Shown here one piece after another: positions 44,351 to 54,261 of a stretch of 64,000 bases of DNA; positions within the stretch are counted from its first letter, which is position 1, and each line of letters opens with the position of its first letter. The notes beneath the pieces were generated by a model, which saw nothing but the letters and a program-made list of their open reading frames with translations, had not been told where the DNA came from and did no database searches. The stretch lies in contig JAZKJM010000004.1 of assembly GCA_040384265.1 (NCBI GenBank), positions 62,001 through 126,000 on the forward strand, in the 5' to 3' direction. The DNA is from Pseudomonadota bacterium. Its GTDB lineage: Bacteria; Pseudomonadota; Alphaproteobacteria; Rickettsiales; UBA3002. A program made the translations under genes and the position numbers.

Positions 44351-44772
44351 CGGAGATTTGGAAGAGAGTCTACAAAGCCAACATCATTAATGCGCTGCAG
44401 GAATTAGCAGACAAGAACTATCAAAACGATGTTTGGCTGAATCGTCATAACCCGAATCATTGGGTGGGTTCTTTTGTCGAAGCGGCATGCGGACTGTTCG
44501 ATGATTGTGTTATCACACATTACTTAAGCGAAGGTGAAGTCATCCTCGATGAGAAGGTGACAGCGGCATTGAAAGAGTTGGGGGCGGCAGTCGATGCCGT
44601 GGATGAATTTCGCGATGAGGAAAAAATCATTAATGATCCGCTGATGGATATCGTAAGGGAGAAAGCGGCCCGCGCACTCTTTCTGGTCAATATAAGCACC
44701 TATGAGGGAACCACGGTCGATGTTGCCGTGCCCGGGCAAGACAAGCCATTGCCACGAAACCTTTGGCAGTGA
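44347..44772 (+). CDS. Hypothetical protein, 141 aa (possible second immunity protein)
   Basis: Soluble, acidic and mainly helical: MTEIWKRVYKANIINALQEL, then HWVGSFVEAACGLFDDCVI, and an acidic DAVDEFRDEEKIINDPLMDI region. Such small acidic proteins follow polymorphic toxins as immunity proteins, but I do not recognise the family. It overlaps the 45-residue gene and ends seven bases before the convergent phaC. GC is low relative to the neighbourhood. Confidence 0.6.
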   Translation: MTEIWKRVYKANIINALQELADKNYQNDVWLNRHNPNHWVGSFVEAACGLFDDCVITHYLSEGEVILDEKVTAALKELGAAVDAVDEFRDEEKIINDPLMDIVREKAARALFLVNISTYEGTTVDVAVPGQDKPLPRNLWQ

Positions 44773-44779
44773 TGGTCGC

Positions 44780-46600
44780 CTACGCCTTCACCTTTGCATA
44801 GCGGCCCGGTGCGGGCTCGATGGCCTTATAGCGGGCGTTGCCGGGTTTCTTGGCTTTCACCATCGCGCCGGCACGTTTGCTTTGCCATTGGTGCCAGTGG
44901 TCCCACCAGCTGCCGGGATGTTCCTTGGCGTTTTTCAGCCAGTCGGCAGGTTTGGGCGGCAGTTTGTCGCTCACCCAGTAGCAGTATTTCTTCTTCACCG
45001 GCGGGTTGATGACACCGGCCACATGGCCTGAATCCGCCAGGGTGAAGACGCATTCGCCGTCATAAACCTGGGTGGCGGCGTACGAAGATGTCCACGGCGC
45101 GATGTGATCCTCGCGCGTTGCCAGAATATAGCTCGGCGTTTTGATGCGGGCGAGGTTGATCGGCACATCCAGCAGCGTGATGCCGCCGGGTTTGATGAGC
45201 TGGTTATGCTGGTACATGTTGCGCAGGTAAAACGCGTGCATGGTGGCGGGCATGCGGGTGGAATCAGCGTTCCAGTAGAGCAGGTCGAACGGGAAGGGCT
45301 GTTTGCCCAGCAGGTAATTATTGACCATGAACGACCAGATCAGATCGTTGGCGCGCAGCATGTTGAAGGTGGTCGCCATTTCCGACGCATCGAGATAGCC
45401 GCGCTCGCTCATGCGGCCTTCGAGCGCTTCGAGCTGGGTTTCATCGATGAATACCGAAATCTCGCCCGCATCCGCAAAATCGACCAGCGTGGTGAGGTAG
45501 GTGACGGAGGCCACGCGTTCCGATTCACCAATCGCCTTGAGATAGGCCAGGCTGATGGCGCTGAGCGTGCCGCCCAGGCAATAGCCGATGATGGATGTTT
45601 GTTTGCTGCCGGTGATGTTCTCGATCACATCGAGCGCCGCGAGCGGGCCCTGGCGCAGGTAATCCTCGAAATTTTTGCGGCCGAGTTTTTCGTCCGGGTT
45701 CACCCAGCTGACGACGAACACGTTGTAGCCCTTTTTCGTCAGCCATTGGATGAAGGAGCGCTCGGCGGTGAGGTCGAAGATATAGTATTTATTGATCCAT
45801 GCCGGCAGCAGCAGCAGCGGCGTGGCATAGACCTTCTCGGTCGTAGGCGCATATTGGATCAGCTGCATCAGGTCGTTTTCATAGACCACGCTGCCGGTGG
45901 CGGTGGCGATGTTTTCGCCCATGGTGAAAGCGCGCTCATCCGTCATCGAGATGCGGAAATTGCCGTCGCCTTTTTCGATGTCGCTGAGGAAATTGGTGAG
46001 GCCCGAAACGACGCTGTCGCCGTTGGTCTCGATCATCGTGCGCATCACTTCCGGATTGGTGAATGCAAAGTTGCTCGGCGCCACCGCATCCACATATTGG
46101 CGGGTGAAGAAGCTGAGCTTCTGCTTATCATGCGCGTTCAGCCCATCGATATTGCCGACCATATCCTGCAGCCAGCGCGCATTGACGAGGTAGTTCTGCT
46201 TAATATAGTCGAACACCGCGCTGTTGCTCCATGCCGGGTCGTTGAAGCGGCGGTCTTTGGGCGACACCGCGACATACGAACTTTCGGACTCGGTTTTGCC
46301 GAGCAGTTTGCCCGTCCACCATTGCCAGAGCTTGAGATGGTCGTTCATCAGGTCGAGCTGCGATTGCGCCAGTTTTTCCGGGTTGATGGAAATGCTGCGC
46401 GCCATCTGCATCGCGGATTCCGCCATGCTGCGCGGGTCGGAATGGCCCAGCGTCATCGGCTTGGCCAGTTGGTGCGCGGTGGTCGCTTGCAGGATGCGTT
46501 GCCAGATATCCCCGGCGCGCGCCATGTTCTCCATGAAATGCTGGGCATCGATGGGCTGTTCGCTGTCGTCGGTCATCGGTTTTTTGGCTGTTTTGGTCAT
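44780..46600 (-). CDS. phaC: Class I poly(3-hydroxyalkanoate) synthase
   Basis: PhaC polymerises 3-hydroxyacyl-CoA into storage granules. 606 residues: a PhaC N-terminal domain (LAQSQLDLMNDHLKLWQWW, DRRFNDPAWSNSAVFDYIKQNYL), then an alpha/beta hydrolase core. The lipase-box-like GYCLGGT carries the catalytic Cys; REDHIAPW holds the catalytic Asp and ADSGHVAGVINPP the catalytic His. No phaA, phaB, phasin or depolymerase gene is near. The end is Lys/Arg-rich. Confidence 0.95.
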   Translation of the reverse strand: MTKTAKKPMTDDSEQPIDAQHFMENMARAGDIWQRILQATTAHQLAKPMTLGHSDPRSMAESAMQMARSISINPEKLAQSQLDLMNDHLKLWQWWTGKLLGKTESESSYVAVSPKDRRFNDPAWSNSAVFDYIKQNYLVNARWLQDMVGNIDGLNAHDKQKLSFFTRQYVDAVAPSNFAFTNPEVMRTMIETNGDSVVSGLTNFLSDIEKGDGNFRISMTDERAFTMGENIATATGSVVYENDLMQLIQYAPTTEKVYATPLLLLPAWINKYYIFDLTAERSFIQWLTKKGYNVFVVSWVNPDEKLGRKNFEDYLRQGPLAALDVIENITGSKQTSIIGYCLGGTLSAISLAYLKAIGESERVASVTYLTTLVDFADAGEISVFIDETQLEALEGRMSERGYLDASEMATTFNMLRANDLIWSFMVNNYLLGKQPFPFDLLYWNADSTRMPATMHAFYLRNMYQHNQLIKPGGITLLDVPINLARIKTPSYILATREDHIAPWTSSYAATQVYDGECVFTLADSGHVAGVINPPVKKKYCYWVSDKLPPKPADWLKNAKEHPGSWWDHWHQWQSKRAGAMVKAKKPGNARYKAIEPAPGRYAKVKA

Positions 46601-46739
46601 GATGCGACCTGCTTAAAGTATATCGCCGCATGATGCAATGAACGGATTGCATGCGGTGCTGGACAAATCATTTTATCGCCGGTAGCGTGTAAAAAAATGA
46701 CGACAATAATGATTCACAAAAGCATCGTTAGGCAAACCC

Positions 46740-47882
46740 ATGCGCATCTTCTCCCGGCTCCTGTCCGTTCTTGTCCTCGTCACGCTTAGCGCCTGCGCGT
46801 ACATCATTCCCGAAGATCCCAATTTGCCGCGCAACAACACGGTGCTCGGGCCAGTTCGCAAGCCGCAGTTGAACGTCAACAGCCCGCAAAGCGCGCTACC
46901 ACGCCCGATGCCGATGGCAGCGAACGATGCGCCCTACATCGCGCCGGTGCAATCGGCGGAAGTCGCATCCGTGCAATCTGCCGATTTGCCGCCGGTAATC
47001 ACCCCGCCCTCCGCCCCGGTGGCTGAGGATGTAAACGCCCGCCGCGTGCCGGTGGAGAATGCTGAATTCACTGTCAGCAGCAACGAGTATCCGCCGATCA
47101 CCAGCGTGCCGCCGCGCCCGGCGATGAGCGGTGAGGGCAGCGCCGCTGAGCGCCTGCAGGCCACCCAGGTCATCCTTGAAAAAGATCGCACCACCGTGCT
47201 CGATAAAAAAGCCGCCTTGGCGCGTGACGCTGCGGCGGAGCCCTCGATGATCGACACCCCGCTTGACCCGCGCATGGCCCCAGCGCCGTTGCCACCCGAG
47301 CCGGTTGTCCCTGCCGTGTCGCCGAAACCCCTTGCGCCCATGCCTGCGCCGGTTGCGCCGGTGAAGCCCGTCAGCAGCGCGCCTTCAGTGATTGTGCCTG
47401 CCGGTGGCCTTGCCGCACTCAGCACGAAGCCGGAGCCCGTGCGCGTTGCATCCGCACCGGTTGTGTCGACCACCCCATCGCTGCCCGCGATCAAGGCGTT
47501 TGCGCCGCCCGCGCCCGCAGCTGGGGTGATGCCGCCAAAATCCGCCTTGCCGGAAGTGAAGCAGGGCGATTTCAACCCGCTCGCCTCGGCCATGCCGCTG
47601 CCTGCCCCGGCCCTTGCGCCAGCGCCAGCCCTCGCGCCTGCACCAGTGGTAACCCAAAGCCAGCCCATCGTTGCGGTGGCTGATTTGCCACCACCCGCAG
47701 CAGCACCTGCACCAGCATCGCGCCAGATGGCGACGGCCCCTGCCGTGCGCGGCGGTGATTTTGACCCGCTGGCGGCGGCGGAACGAGCGCCTGCCGTGGC
47801 GGCGAAAAGCGGCAGCACGGGCTCGGTTTATGCGAGCACCGGCTATATTTCGCCGTCACGCTACGCGACCCGCCGCGATTAA
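46740..47882 (+). CDS. Pro/Ala-rich lipoprotein, 380 aa
   Basis: A lipoprotein signal peptide ending LSAC (Cys at about residue 19) is followed by about 350 residues dominated by Pro, Ala and Val, with no recognisable domain. Two similar segments, KQGDFNPLA and RGGDFDPLA (about 280 and 340), are the clearest internal repeat. The final TGYISPSRYATRRD is ordered-looking. Possibly a cell-wall-spanning or TonB-like flexible lipoprotein. Function unknown. The long antisense frame here reflects the high GC of Ala/Pro codons. Confidence 0.7.
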   Translation: MRIFSRLLSVLVLVTLSACAYIIPEDPNLPRNNTVLGPVRKPQLNVNSPQSALPRPMPMAANDAPYIAPVQSAEVASVQSADLPPVITPPSAPVAEDVNARRVPVENAEFTVSSNEYPPITSVPPRPAMSGEGSAAERLQATQVILEKDRTTVLDKKAALARDAAAEPSMIDTPLDPRMAPAPLPPEPVVPAVSPKPLAPMPAPVAPVKPVSSAPSVIVPAGGLAALSTKPEPVRVASAPVVSTTPSLPAIKAFAPPAPAAGVMPPKSALPEVKQGDFNPLASAMPLPAPALAPAPALAPAPVVTQSQPIVAVADLPPPAAAPAPASRQMATAPAVRGGDFDPLAAAERAPAVAAKSGSTGSVYASTGYISPSRYATRRD

Positions 47883-47939
47883 AACCCCCTAAGCCGTCAG
47901 TTGACAGGCTGTGTCCCCCGCTTCTAGAGTGCTGCCATC

Positions 47940-49151
47940 ATGGATGAATTTTACCGCATTAGCCGCCTGCCGCCGTATGTTTTCGCCGAGGTGAATAAAA
48001 TCAAGGCCGCGCACCGCGCGTCGGGCCGCGATATTATCGATCTTGGCATGGGCAATCCGGACGCGCCGACGCCCAAACATATCGTCGATAAACTGCGCGA
48101 AGTCGCGCTCGATGAAACCGCGCACGGCTATTCCGTCAGCCGCGGTATTCAGGGCCTGCGCAAGGCGCTCGCTGGCTATTACAAGCGCCGCTTCGATGTC
48201 GAGCTGAACCCGGAAACGGAAGTGATCTCGACCATCGGTTCCAAGGAAGGTCTCGCCAATTTGATCCAGGCCATCACCGGCCCGGGCGATGTGATCGTCA
48301 CCCCCAACCCGTGCTACCCGATCCATGCCTATGGCCCGGTGATTGCGGGCGCATCCATCCGCCATGTGGTGACGCCTGAGGGCGGCGATTTCATCGAAGC
48401 GCTCGAACGCGCGATCAAAAACATGACGCCCAAACCCGTTGCCGTCATCGTCAATTATCCCGGCAACCCGACGGCGGAAACGGTTGATTTGGCCTTCTAC
48501 GAACGGCTGGTCGCGCTCTGCAAACAATATGGCGTCTACGCGATTTCCGACCTCGCTTATTGCGAAATTTATTTCGACGGCAACCCGCCGCCATCCATCC
48601 TGCAGGTCGAAGGCGCAAAAGACATCGCGATCGAGTTCACCACCCTGTCGAAAACCTATTCGATGGCAGGCTGGCGCGTTGGTTTTGCCGCCGGCTGCCC
48701 ACGCCTGATTTACGCGCTGACGCGCATTAAATCCTACCTCGATTACGGCACCTTCACGCCGATTCAGGTCGCCGCCACCGCCGCCCTCAACGGCCCGCAG
48801 GAATGTGTCGAGGAGATGCGCAAACGCTACCACGAGCGCCGCGACATCATGGTCAAAGGCATGCACGAAGCGGGTTGGATGGTGCCCAACCCGAAAGCCT
48901 CGATGTTCATCTGGGCGCCGCTGCCGGAGCAATATAAGGAGCTCGGCTCGTTCGAATTTTCCAAATTGCTGCTCGACCAGGCCGAGGTCGCGGTCGCGCC
49001 CGGTATTGGATTTGGCGAATATGGCGACGGCCATGTGCGCATCGCGCTGGTCGAAAACAAACAGCGCTTGCGGCAGGCCGTGCGCAACATCAAAGCCTTC
49101 CTTGCGAAGGATGCGCAACCGCTCATCCGCCAGCTGCGCGAGGCTGCGTGA
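47940..49151 (+). CDS. PLP-dependent aminotransferase (AlaC / LL-DAP aminotransferase-like)
   Basis: Fold-type I class I/II aminotransferase of 403 residues: LPPYVFAEVNKIKAAHRASGRDIIDLGMGNPD at the N-terminus, the PLP-anchoring NPGNPTAE-like block (VNYPGNPTAETVD), DLAYCEIYFD, and the Schiff-base Lys in LSKTYSMAGWRVGFAAG. Proteins of this type next to homoserine dehydrogenase are usually annotated as alanine or LL-diaminopimelate transaminases. Its stop overlaps the hom GTG. Confidence 0.88.
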   Translation: MDEFYRISRLPPYVFAEVNKIKAAHRASGRDIIDLGMGNPDAPTPKHIVDKLREVALDETAHGYSVSRGIQGLRKALAGYYKRRFDVELNPETEVISTIGSKEGLANLIQAITGPGDVIVTPNPCYPIHAYGPVIAGASIRHVVTPEGGDFIEALERAIKNMTPKPVAVIVNYPGNPTAETVDLAFYERLVALCKQYGVYAISDLAYCEIYFDGNPPPSILQVEGAKDIAIEFTTLSKTYSMAGWRVGFAAGCPRLIYALTRIKSYLDYGTFTPIQVAATAALNGPQECVEEMRKRYHERRDIMVKGMHEAGWMVPNPKASMFIWAPLPEQYKELGSFEFSKLLLDQAEVAVAPGIGFGEYGDGHVRIALVENKQRLRQAVRNIKAFLAKDAQPLIRQLREAA

Positions 49152-50437
49152 GCGCGCCCTTGCGCATCGGCATCGCGGGGCTTGGCACGGTCGGTGCGGG
49201 CACGCTGAAAATCGTGCAGGATAATGCAGCATTGCTCGCTGCACGCGCCGGTCGGGCGCTGCAAGTGGTTGCTGTCAGCATGCGCGACCCATCCAAAAAA
49301 CGTGATGCGAACATCGACGGCATCCGCGTCGAATCCGATGCGCGCATGCTTGCGGATGCGGCGGATATCGACATCATCGTCGAAACCATCGGTGGCCATG
49401 AAGGGGTGGCGAAAGACCTCATCGAGCGCGCACTCGCAAACGGTAAACATGTCGTCACCGCCAACAAGGCGCTCATCGCCCATCACGGGTTGGCGCTGGC
49501 GCAACTGGCGGAGAAAAACAACGTCGTGCTCGCGTTCGAAGCGGCGGTTGCGGGCGGCATTCCCATCATTGCGGGCCTGCGCGGCGGGCTTGCCGCCAAC
49601 CGCATCACCCGCGTCGCCGGTATCCTCAACGGCACCTGCAATTACATCCTCACCACCATGCAAAAAGACCAGCATGATTTCGCAGGCGTGCTGCAGGACG
49701 CACAGGCGCTGGGCTATGCCGAGGCGGATCCGAGTTTCGATGTCGATGGCATCGACACCGCGCATAAAGTTGCCATCCTTGCCGCGCTCGCCTTCGGCAC
49801 CCGCCCGGATTTCGACGCGATCCACATCGAAGGCATCCGCCGCGTGACGCTGGCAGATATCGAATATGCCAAAAGCTTCGGCTACCGCATTAAGCTGCTG
49901 GGCATTGCGACCATGGAAGACGGCAAATTGCTGCAGCGCGTTCACCCGTGCCTGGTGCCGGAAGCCTCGCCGCTGGGCGTGATTGATGGGCCGTTCAATG
50001 CCGTGCAGGTCGAGGGCGACGCGGTGGGCCGCGTCGTATTCGAAGGCCGCGGTGCAGGCGGTGGCCCAACCGGTTCGGCCGTTGTTGCCGATCTCATCGC
50101 CATCGCGCGCGGCGACAGCTACCCGCCATTCACGGTCGCCGCCGAGAAACTCGCCGCCGCAAAACCTGCCGCGCTCGATGACCACACTGGCTGCTATTAC
50201 CTGCGCCTCAGCCTCAAGGATGAGCCGGGCGTGCTCGCCGAATTCACCCGCGCCTTCGCGGCGGAGTCGATCTCGGTGCATTCCATCACCCAGCGCGCGG
50301 TCACGGCCGATCACTCGGCGCAGGTGATCGTCATCACCCACGACACGTCGGAAGCCGCCATTGCCCGCGCGGCCAAGCGCATCGCCAACCTGCCCGTCAG
50401 CGTCGCCGCGCCGATGGTGCTACGCATCGAACCTTAG
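49148..50437 (+). CDS. hom: Homoserine dehydrogenase
   Basis: Makes homoserine for threonine and methionine. The NAD-binding site IGIAGLGTVGAGTLKIV, VETIGG, TANKALIAHHG, the catalytic KxxSYLL-type region replaced by AVAGGIPIIAGLRGGLAANRI, GILNGTCNYILTTM, and a C-terminal ACT domain (YLRLSLKDEPGVLAEFTRAF) are clear. 429 residues. The GTG start overlaps the aminotransferase TGA in a GTGA arrangement. Confidence 0.95.
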   Translation: MSAPLRIGIAGLGTVGAGTLKIVQDNAALLAARAGRALQVVAVSMRDPSKKRDANIDGIRVESDARMLADAADIDIIVETIGGHEGVAKDLIERALANGKHVVTANKALIAHHGLALAQLAEKNNVVLAFEAAVAGGIPIIAGLRGGLAANRITRVAGILNGTCNYILTTMQKDQHDFAGVLQDAQALGYAEADPSFDVDGIDTAHKVAILAALAFGTRPDFDAIHIEGIRRVTLADIEYAKSFGYRIKLLGIATMEDGKLLQRVHPCLVPEASPLGVIDGPFNAVQVEGDAVGRVVFEGRGAGGGPTGSAVVADLIAIARGDSYPPFTVAAEKLAAAKPAALDDHTGCYYLRLSLKDEPGVLAEFTRAFAAESISVHSITQRAVTADHSAQVIVITHDTSEAAIARAAKRIANLPVSVAAPMVLRIEP

Positions 50438-50446
50438 GAGATTTCC

Positions 50447-51454
50447 ATGAGCGCCACCCAACACCGCAACGACCCGCCAAACACCGATTGGATCATGGAC
50501 CGCAACTTCGCGCTTGAAGCAGTGCGGGTGACGGAAGCGGCGGCGCTGGCCAGCTCGCACTGGACCGGCCGTGGCGAAGAAAAAGATGCGGATCAAGCCG
50601 CCGTCAACGCCATGCGCGAAGCACTCAACGGCCTGACGATCGATGGCACCGTCGTCATCGGCGAAGGCGAGCGGGACAAGGCGCCGATGCTCTATATCGG
50701 CGAGAAAGTCGGCACCGGTGAAGGCCCGCGCATCGATATCGCGCTCGACCCGCTGGAAGGCACCACCCTGTGCGCCACCTCGGGCCCGAACTCCCTTGCC
50801 GTGATGGCGATGAGCGAGCATGGCGGGTTCCTCCACGCGCCGGATGTGTATATGGATAAAATCGCCGTCGGCGGCGGCTTGCCGGATGGCGTGATCGACC
50901 TGGATGCGAGCGTCGCCACCAACCTTAAAAACCTCGCCCGTGCAAAAAACAAAGAGGTGAGCGAGCTCACCGTCGTCATCCTCAAACGCGAGCGCCATGC
51001 CGAGAAAATTGCCCTCTTGCGTGAAGCCGGCTGCCGCGTGCAGCTGATTCCTGATGGGGATGTGGCGGGCGTCATTGCCACCGCCACGGCGGCCACGGGC
51101 ATCGATATGTATCTGGGCATCGGCGGCGCGCCCGAAGGCGTGCTGGCCGCAGCTGCTCTGCGCTGTATCGGCGGGCAAATGCAAAGCCGCCTGTTGTTCG
51201 ATGGCGAGGACGAGCAAAAAGCCCGCGCCACCCGCATGGGCATCACCGACCTCAACCGCAAATACACCCTGACCGACATGGCCAAAGGCGACGTGATGTT
51301 CGCCGCCACCGGCGTGACCGATGGCAGCATGCTCAAAGGCGTGAAGCGCTGGGCGGGCGGCGCAAGCACCCATTCCATCGTCATGCGCTCGGCCACCGGC
51401 ACCGTCCGCTGGATCGAGGCGCAACATAATTTCGGCCTGAAAACCGAGATTTAG
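50447..51454 (+). CDS. glpX: Class II fructose-1,6-bisphosphatase
   Basis: GlpX dephosphorylates fructose 1,6-bisphosphate in gluconeogenesis. 335 residues with DRNFALEAVRVTEAAALASSHWTGRGEEKDAD, GTVVIGEGERDKAPMLYIGE, DPLEGTTLCA, and IGIGGAPEGVLAAAALR-like YLGIGGAPEGVLAAAALR. AGGAG precedes the ATG. It follows hom by nine bases, a linkage common in alphaproteobacteria. Confidence 0.96.
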   Translation: MSATQHRNDPPNTDWIMDRNFALEAVRVTEAAALASSHWTGRGEEKDADQAAVNAMREALNGLTIDGTVVIGEGERDKAPMLYIGEKVGTGEGPRIDIALDPLEGTTLCATSGPNSLAVMAMSEHGGFLHAPDVYMDKIAVGGGLPDGVIDLDASVATNLKNLARAKNKEVSELTVVILKRERHAEKIALLREAGCRVQLIPDGDVAGVIATATAATGIDMYLGIGGAPEGVLAAAALRCIGGQMQSRLLFDGEDEQKARATRMGITDLNRKYTLTDMAKGDVMFAATGVTDGSMLKGVKRWAGGASTHSIVMRSATGTVRWIEAQHNFGLKTEI

Positions 51455-51522
51455 GGCGGGCATCGCCGCTACGGCGCAGGAATTTAATGGATTGTTAATC
51501 TTTGCCGATTTATAATCCGCCC

Positions 51523-52404
51523 ATGGCTGATGAAAAAACCAGAGAACAACTGGAAGCGACGAAGCGCTCCGTGCTTGCGCTGCGCGATACGCTGCGCGCC
51601 GCTGACAACATCACCCCCAATGGGCAGCTTAGCCCGGAAGAGCTTTTGCAGCATTCCCTGCGCACCTATCAGGCCCAGAACGCGAATCAACCCGAGCCCT
51701 TCAAGCCACTGCTCGATGATCTTGCAACCATCAAAAAAGCCAAGGAAACGCATGCACAGTGGATGGATAAAAATCCAAAGGTGACCGAGCAGATGGACGG
51801 CGAGGCGCTCGTTAATCAAGCCGCTGCCATGCGCCGGCTTGGCGATTTTGTCAATAAAGAGCCGAAACGCATCGCGAATGCCCTCACTGAAAATGCATCC
51901 TATGCGCAGCACGCCAACAATGAACTGAACGCGCAGGAAGCGAAGCGTGCCCTCGCCGCACAGGATCGCACCGATGCTGCGCGCGAACGGGCTGGGGTTG
52001 CGGGGCAAGTGGCCAAAGGCCTTGGCCCCATGGCGAAGGACCCCGCCGCTGCGGCCATGCTCGAACTGATGCGCAACAGCGGTGAAGGAGCACCATCGCC
52101 CGAGCAAGCAGCCGTCATTGCTCAGATGATGGGTGGCGTGGCTGCGAACATGAATAAAGAAGCCAAGCGGCTCGGGCTTTCGCAGGATATGAACGCCCAT
52201 GTGGCTGGCATCCCGATCGGTGGGGGCGCTGCCGCGCCGAAGGCGAACCCCAATGCCGCCCTCGAAGCAGAGATTCTCGACATTCGTAAGCAGGTGTTGC
52301 CCTATACGATCGAGATGAGCGGGAAACAAATATCGCTCGATGCGCTCGAGGGTGCCGTGCGCAAACTTGCCGGGCAACCATCTGCGTCGAAGAACCAGCG
52401 CTAG
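51523..52404 (+). CDS. Ala/Gln-rich hypothetical protein, 293 aa
   Basis: No family recognised. Helical and soluble throughout: EKTREQLEATKRSVLALRDTL, ASYAQHANNELNAQEAKRAL, AAAMLELMRNSGEG. Residues near 28-45 include NITPNGQLSPEE, an EF-hand-like spacing without a full ligand set. TATAAT at 51511-51516 lies just before the ATG, so a nearly leaderless transcript is possible; the TTG at 51502 is a weaker start. Probably a lineage-specific cytoplasmic or secreted protein. Confidence 0.6.
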   Translation: MADEKTREQLEATKRSVLALRDTLRAADNITPNGQLSPEELLQHSLRTYQAQNANQPEPFKPLLDDLATIKKAKETHAQWMDKNPKVTEQMDGEALVNQAAAMRRLGDFVNKEPKRIANALTENASYAQHANNELNAQEAKRALAAQDRTDAARERAGVAGQVAKGLGPMAKDPAAAAMLELMRNSGEGAPSPEQAAVIAQMMGGVAANMNKEAKRLGLSQDMNAHVAGIPIGGGAAAPKANPNAALEAEILDIRKQVLPYTIEMSGKQISLDALEGAVRKLAGQPSASKNQR

Positions 52405-52458
52405 CCTTCTGCCGCTTTGCCGCTGGATTTGGCCGCGGTTTGCCCCTAGATTACCTTC

Positions 52459-54204
52459 ATGATTCCTCCATCCTCCACCGCGTCCGGCTTGCCGTGGCAG
52501 TTGCGCCATGACGATGGGCGCGTGGCGCTGGCCATGGCGCAGCAGCACGGGGTGAGCGAGCTGATGGGCAACATCCTCGCCGGGCGCGGCGTGGCGCTGG
52601 CGGAGGTGCCGCAATTTCTCAACCCCACCTTGCGCGATTCCCTGCCGGACCCCTTTCACCTGCTGGATATGGACAAGGCCGTCACCCGGCTAATCCGCGC
52701 CATTGCGGCGGGTGAGCGCATTGCCGTGTTCGGCGATTACGATGTGGATGGCGCCACCTCGACCGCGCTGCTTTCGCAGTATTTCAGCAGCCTCGGCATC
52801 GCCATCCTGCCCTACATCCCCGACCGTATGACGGAAGGCTATGGGCCGAGCATCGCCGCCTTCGACACGCTTATCGGCCAGGGCGCGCAGCTCATCATCA
52901 CGGTCGATTGCGGCACGCTTGCCCACGGCCCGATCGCCCATGCGCAGGCGCGTGGGGTGGATGTGATTGTCCTCGACCACCATCTGAGCAGCGGTGCGCT
53001 GCCCAATGCCCATGCCATCGTCAACCCCAACCGGGTCGATGAAGCATCGCCCCATCGCAACCTCGCCGCGGTCGGGGTGACGTTCCTGACGCTGGTCGCG
53101 CTGAATCAGAAATTGAAGGGGCAGGAGCATGCGCCCCAACCCCTGCCGAACCTGCTGCCGCTGCTCGATATCGTGGCGCTCGGCACCGTGTGCGATGTGA
53201 TGACGCTGACCGGCCTCAACCGCGCCTTCGTGGCGCAGGGGCTGAAGGTGATGGCCCAGCGCCGCAGCCTCGGGCTTTCGGTGCTGTCGGATGTGGCGCG
53301 GCTGGATGGGGTGCCCAATGTCTATCATCTGGGGTTCCTGCTGGGCCCGCGTATCAATGCGGGCGGGCGGGTTGGCGCCTCGGGCCTCGGTGTGCAGTTG
53401 CTGACTGCGACGGATGCGGCGCAGGCCCAAACCATCGCCGCGCGGCTCGACCTGCATAATCAGGAGCGCCAGGCCATCGAGGCCGGGGTGAGCGAGCAGG
53501 CCTTCGCGCTTGCCGCGCAGCAAAGCAACATGCCCGTCATCATGGTGGCGGGGGAGGGCTGGCACCAGGGGGTCATCGGCATCGTCGCCGGGCGGCTTAA
53601 GGAGAAGTTCAGCCGCCCGGCGGTGGTCATCGCGCTCGAAAACGGCATCGGCAAGGCCTCGGCCCGCTCGGTCGCCGGGGCGGACATGGGGGCAGCGGTG
53701 CATGCCGCACTGGCCCAGGGGCTGCTGGAAGTGGGCGGCGGCCATGCCATGGCGGCAGGCTTCACCCTGCGGGCCGAAAAACTGGCCGAACTGCACAGTT
53801 TCTTCATCGCCCGCATGGAAGCGGCCGTTGCCGCCTATAACGAGGCGCGGGTGATGAAATTCGATGGGTTCCTTTCTGTCAGCGGGGCCACACTGGCGAC
53901 GCTCGAGGAAATCGCCCAGGCCGGGCCGTATGGGCTGGGCAACCCCGGCCCGCGGTTTGTCATCAACAGCGCGCGCATCCTCCATCAGGCGGTGATGAAG
54001 GAGAAACATCTGCGGGTCACGCTGGGCGATGCTTCGGGCAGCGGGCGGCTCAATGCGGTGGCGTTTAATGCCGTCGGCACCCCCCTTGGCACCGCGCTGA
54101 TGCAGGAAAAAACCCTCCACCTGCTGGGCGAGCTTAAGCGCAACGAATGGCAAGGCCGCGAAACCGCCCAGTTCATGATTGATGATGTTGCGAAAACCAC
54201 TTGA
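52459..54204 (+). CDS. recJ: Single-stranded-DNA-specific exonuclease RecJ
   Basis: A 5'-3' single-strand exonuclease for recombination and mismatch repair. DHH-superfamily motifs: AVFGDYDVDGATSTALL, TVDCGTLAH, VLDHHLSSGALPNAHAIVNPN, and LGPRINAGGRVG. DHHA1 follows with GHAMAAGFTL and an OB-like C-terminal domain (about 455-575). The 581 residues are normal. tRNA-Glu lies 57 bp downstream. Confidence 0.95.
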   Translation: MIPPSSTASGLPWQLRHDDGRVALAMAQQHGVSELMGNILAGRGVALAEVPQFLNPTLRDSLPDPFHLLDMDKAVTRLIRAIAAGERIAVFGDYDVDGATSTALLSQYFSSLGIAILPYIPDRMTEGYGPSIAAFDTLIGQGAQLIITVDCGTLAHGPIAHAQARGVDVIVLDHHLSSGALPNAHAIVNPNRVDEASPHRNLAAVGVTFLTLVALNQKLKGQEHAPQPLPNLLPLLDIVALGTVCDVMTLTGLNRAFVAQGLKVMAQRRSLGLSVLSDVARLDGVPNVYHLGFLLGPRINAGGRVGASGLGVQLLTATDAAQAQTIAARLDLHNQERQAIEAGVSEQAFALAAQQSNMPVIMVAGEGWHQGVIGIVAGRLKEKFSRPAVVIALENGIGKASARSVAGADMGAAVHAALAQGLLEVGGGHAMAAGFTLRAEKLAELHSFFIARMEAAVAAYNEARVMKFDGFLSVSGATLATLEEIAQAGPYGLGNPGPRFVINSARILHQAVMKEKHLRVTLGDASGSGRLNAVAFNAVGTPLGTALMQEKTLHLLGELKRNEWQGRETAQFMIDDVAKTT

Positions 54205-54229
54205 CTTGCCCGCCCTCTCGTGGTGTATC
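54201..54229 (+). promoter_or_regulatory. Promoter for tRNA-Glu
   Basis: TTGACT (54201-54206, overlapping the recJ stop) and TGTATC (54224-54229) are 17 bp apart and lie 32 bp before the tRNA. Confidence 0.6.
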
Positions 54230-54261
54230 TCGCCGCCTGTTTTGGCTGTGCGCAGCCCCGC

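Noticed and set aside
42860-44772. A prophage remnant
   Set aside because: Only a MuF-like domain is present; no terminase, portal, capsid, tail or integrase gene is seen around it.
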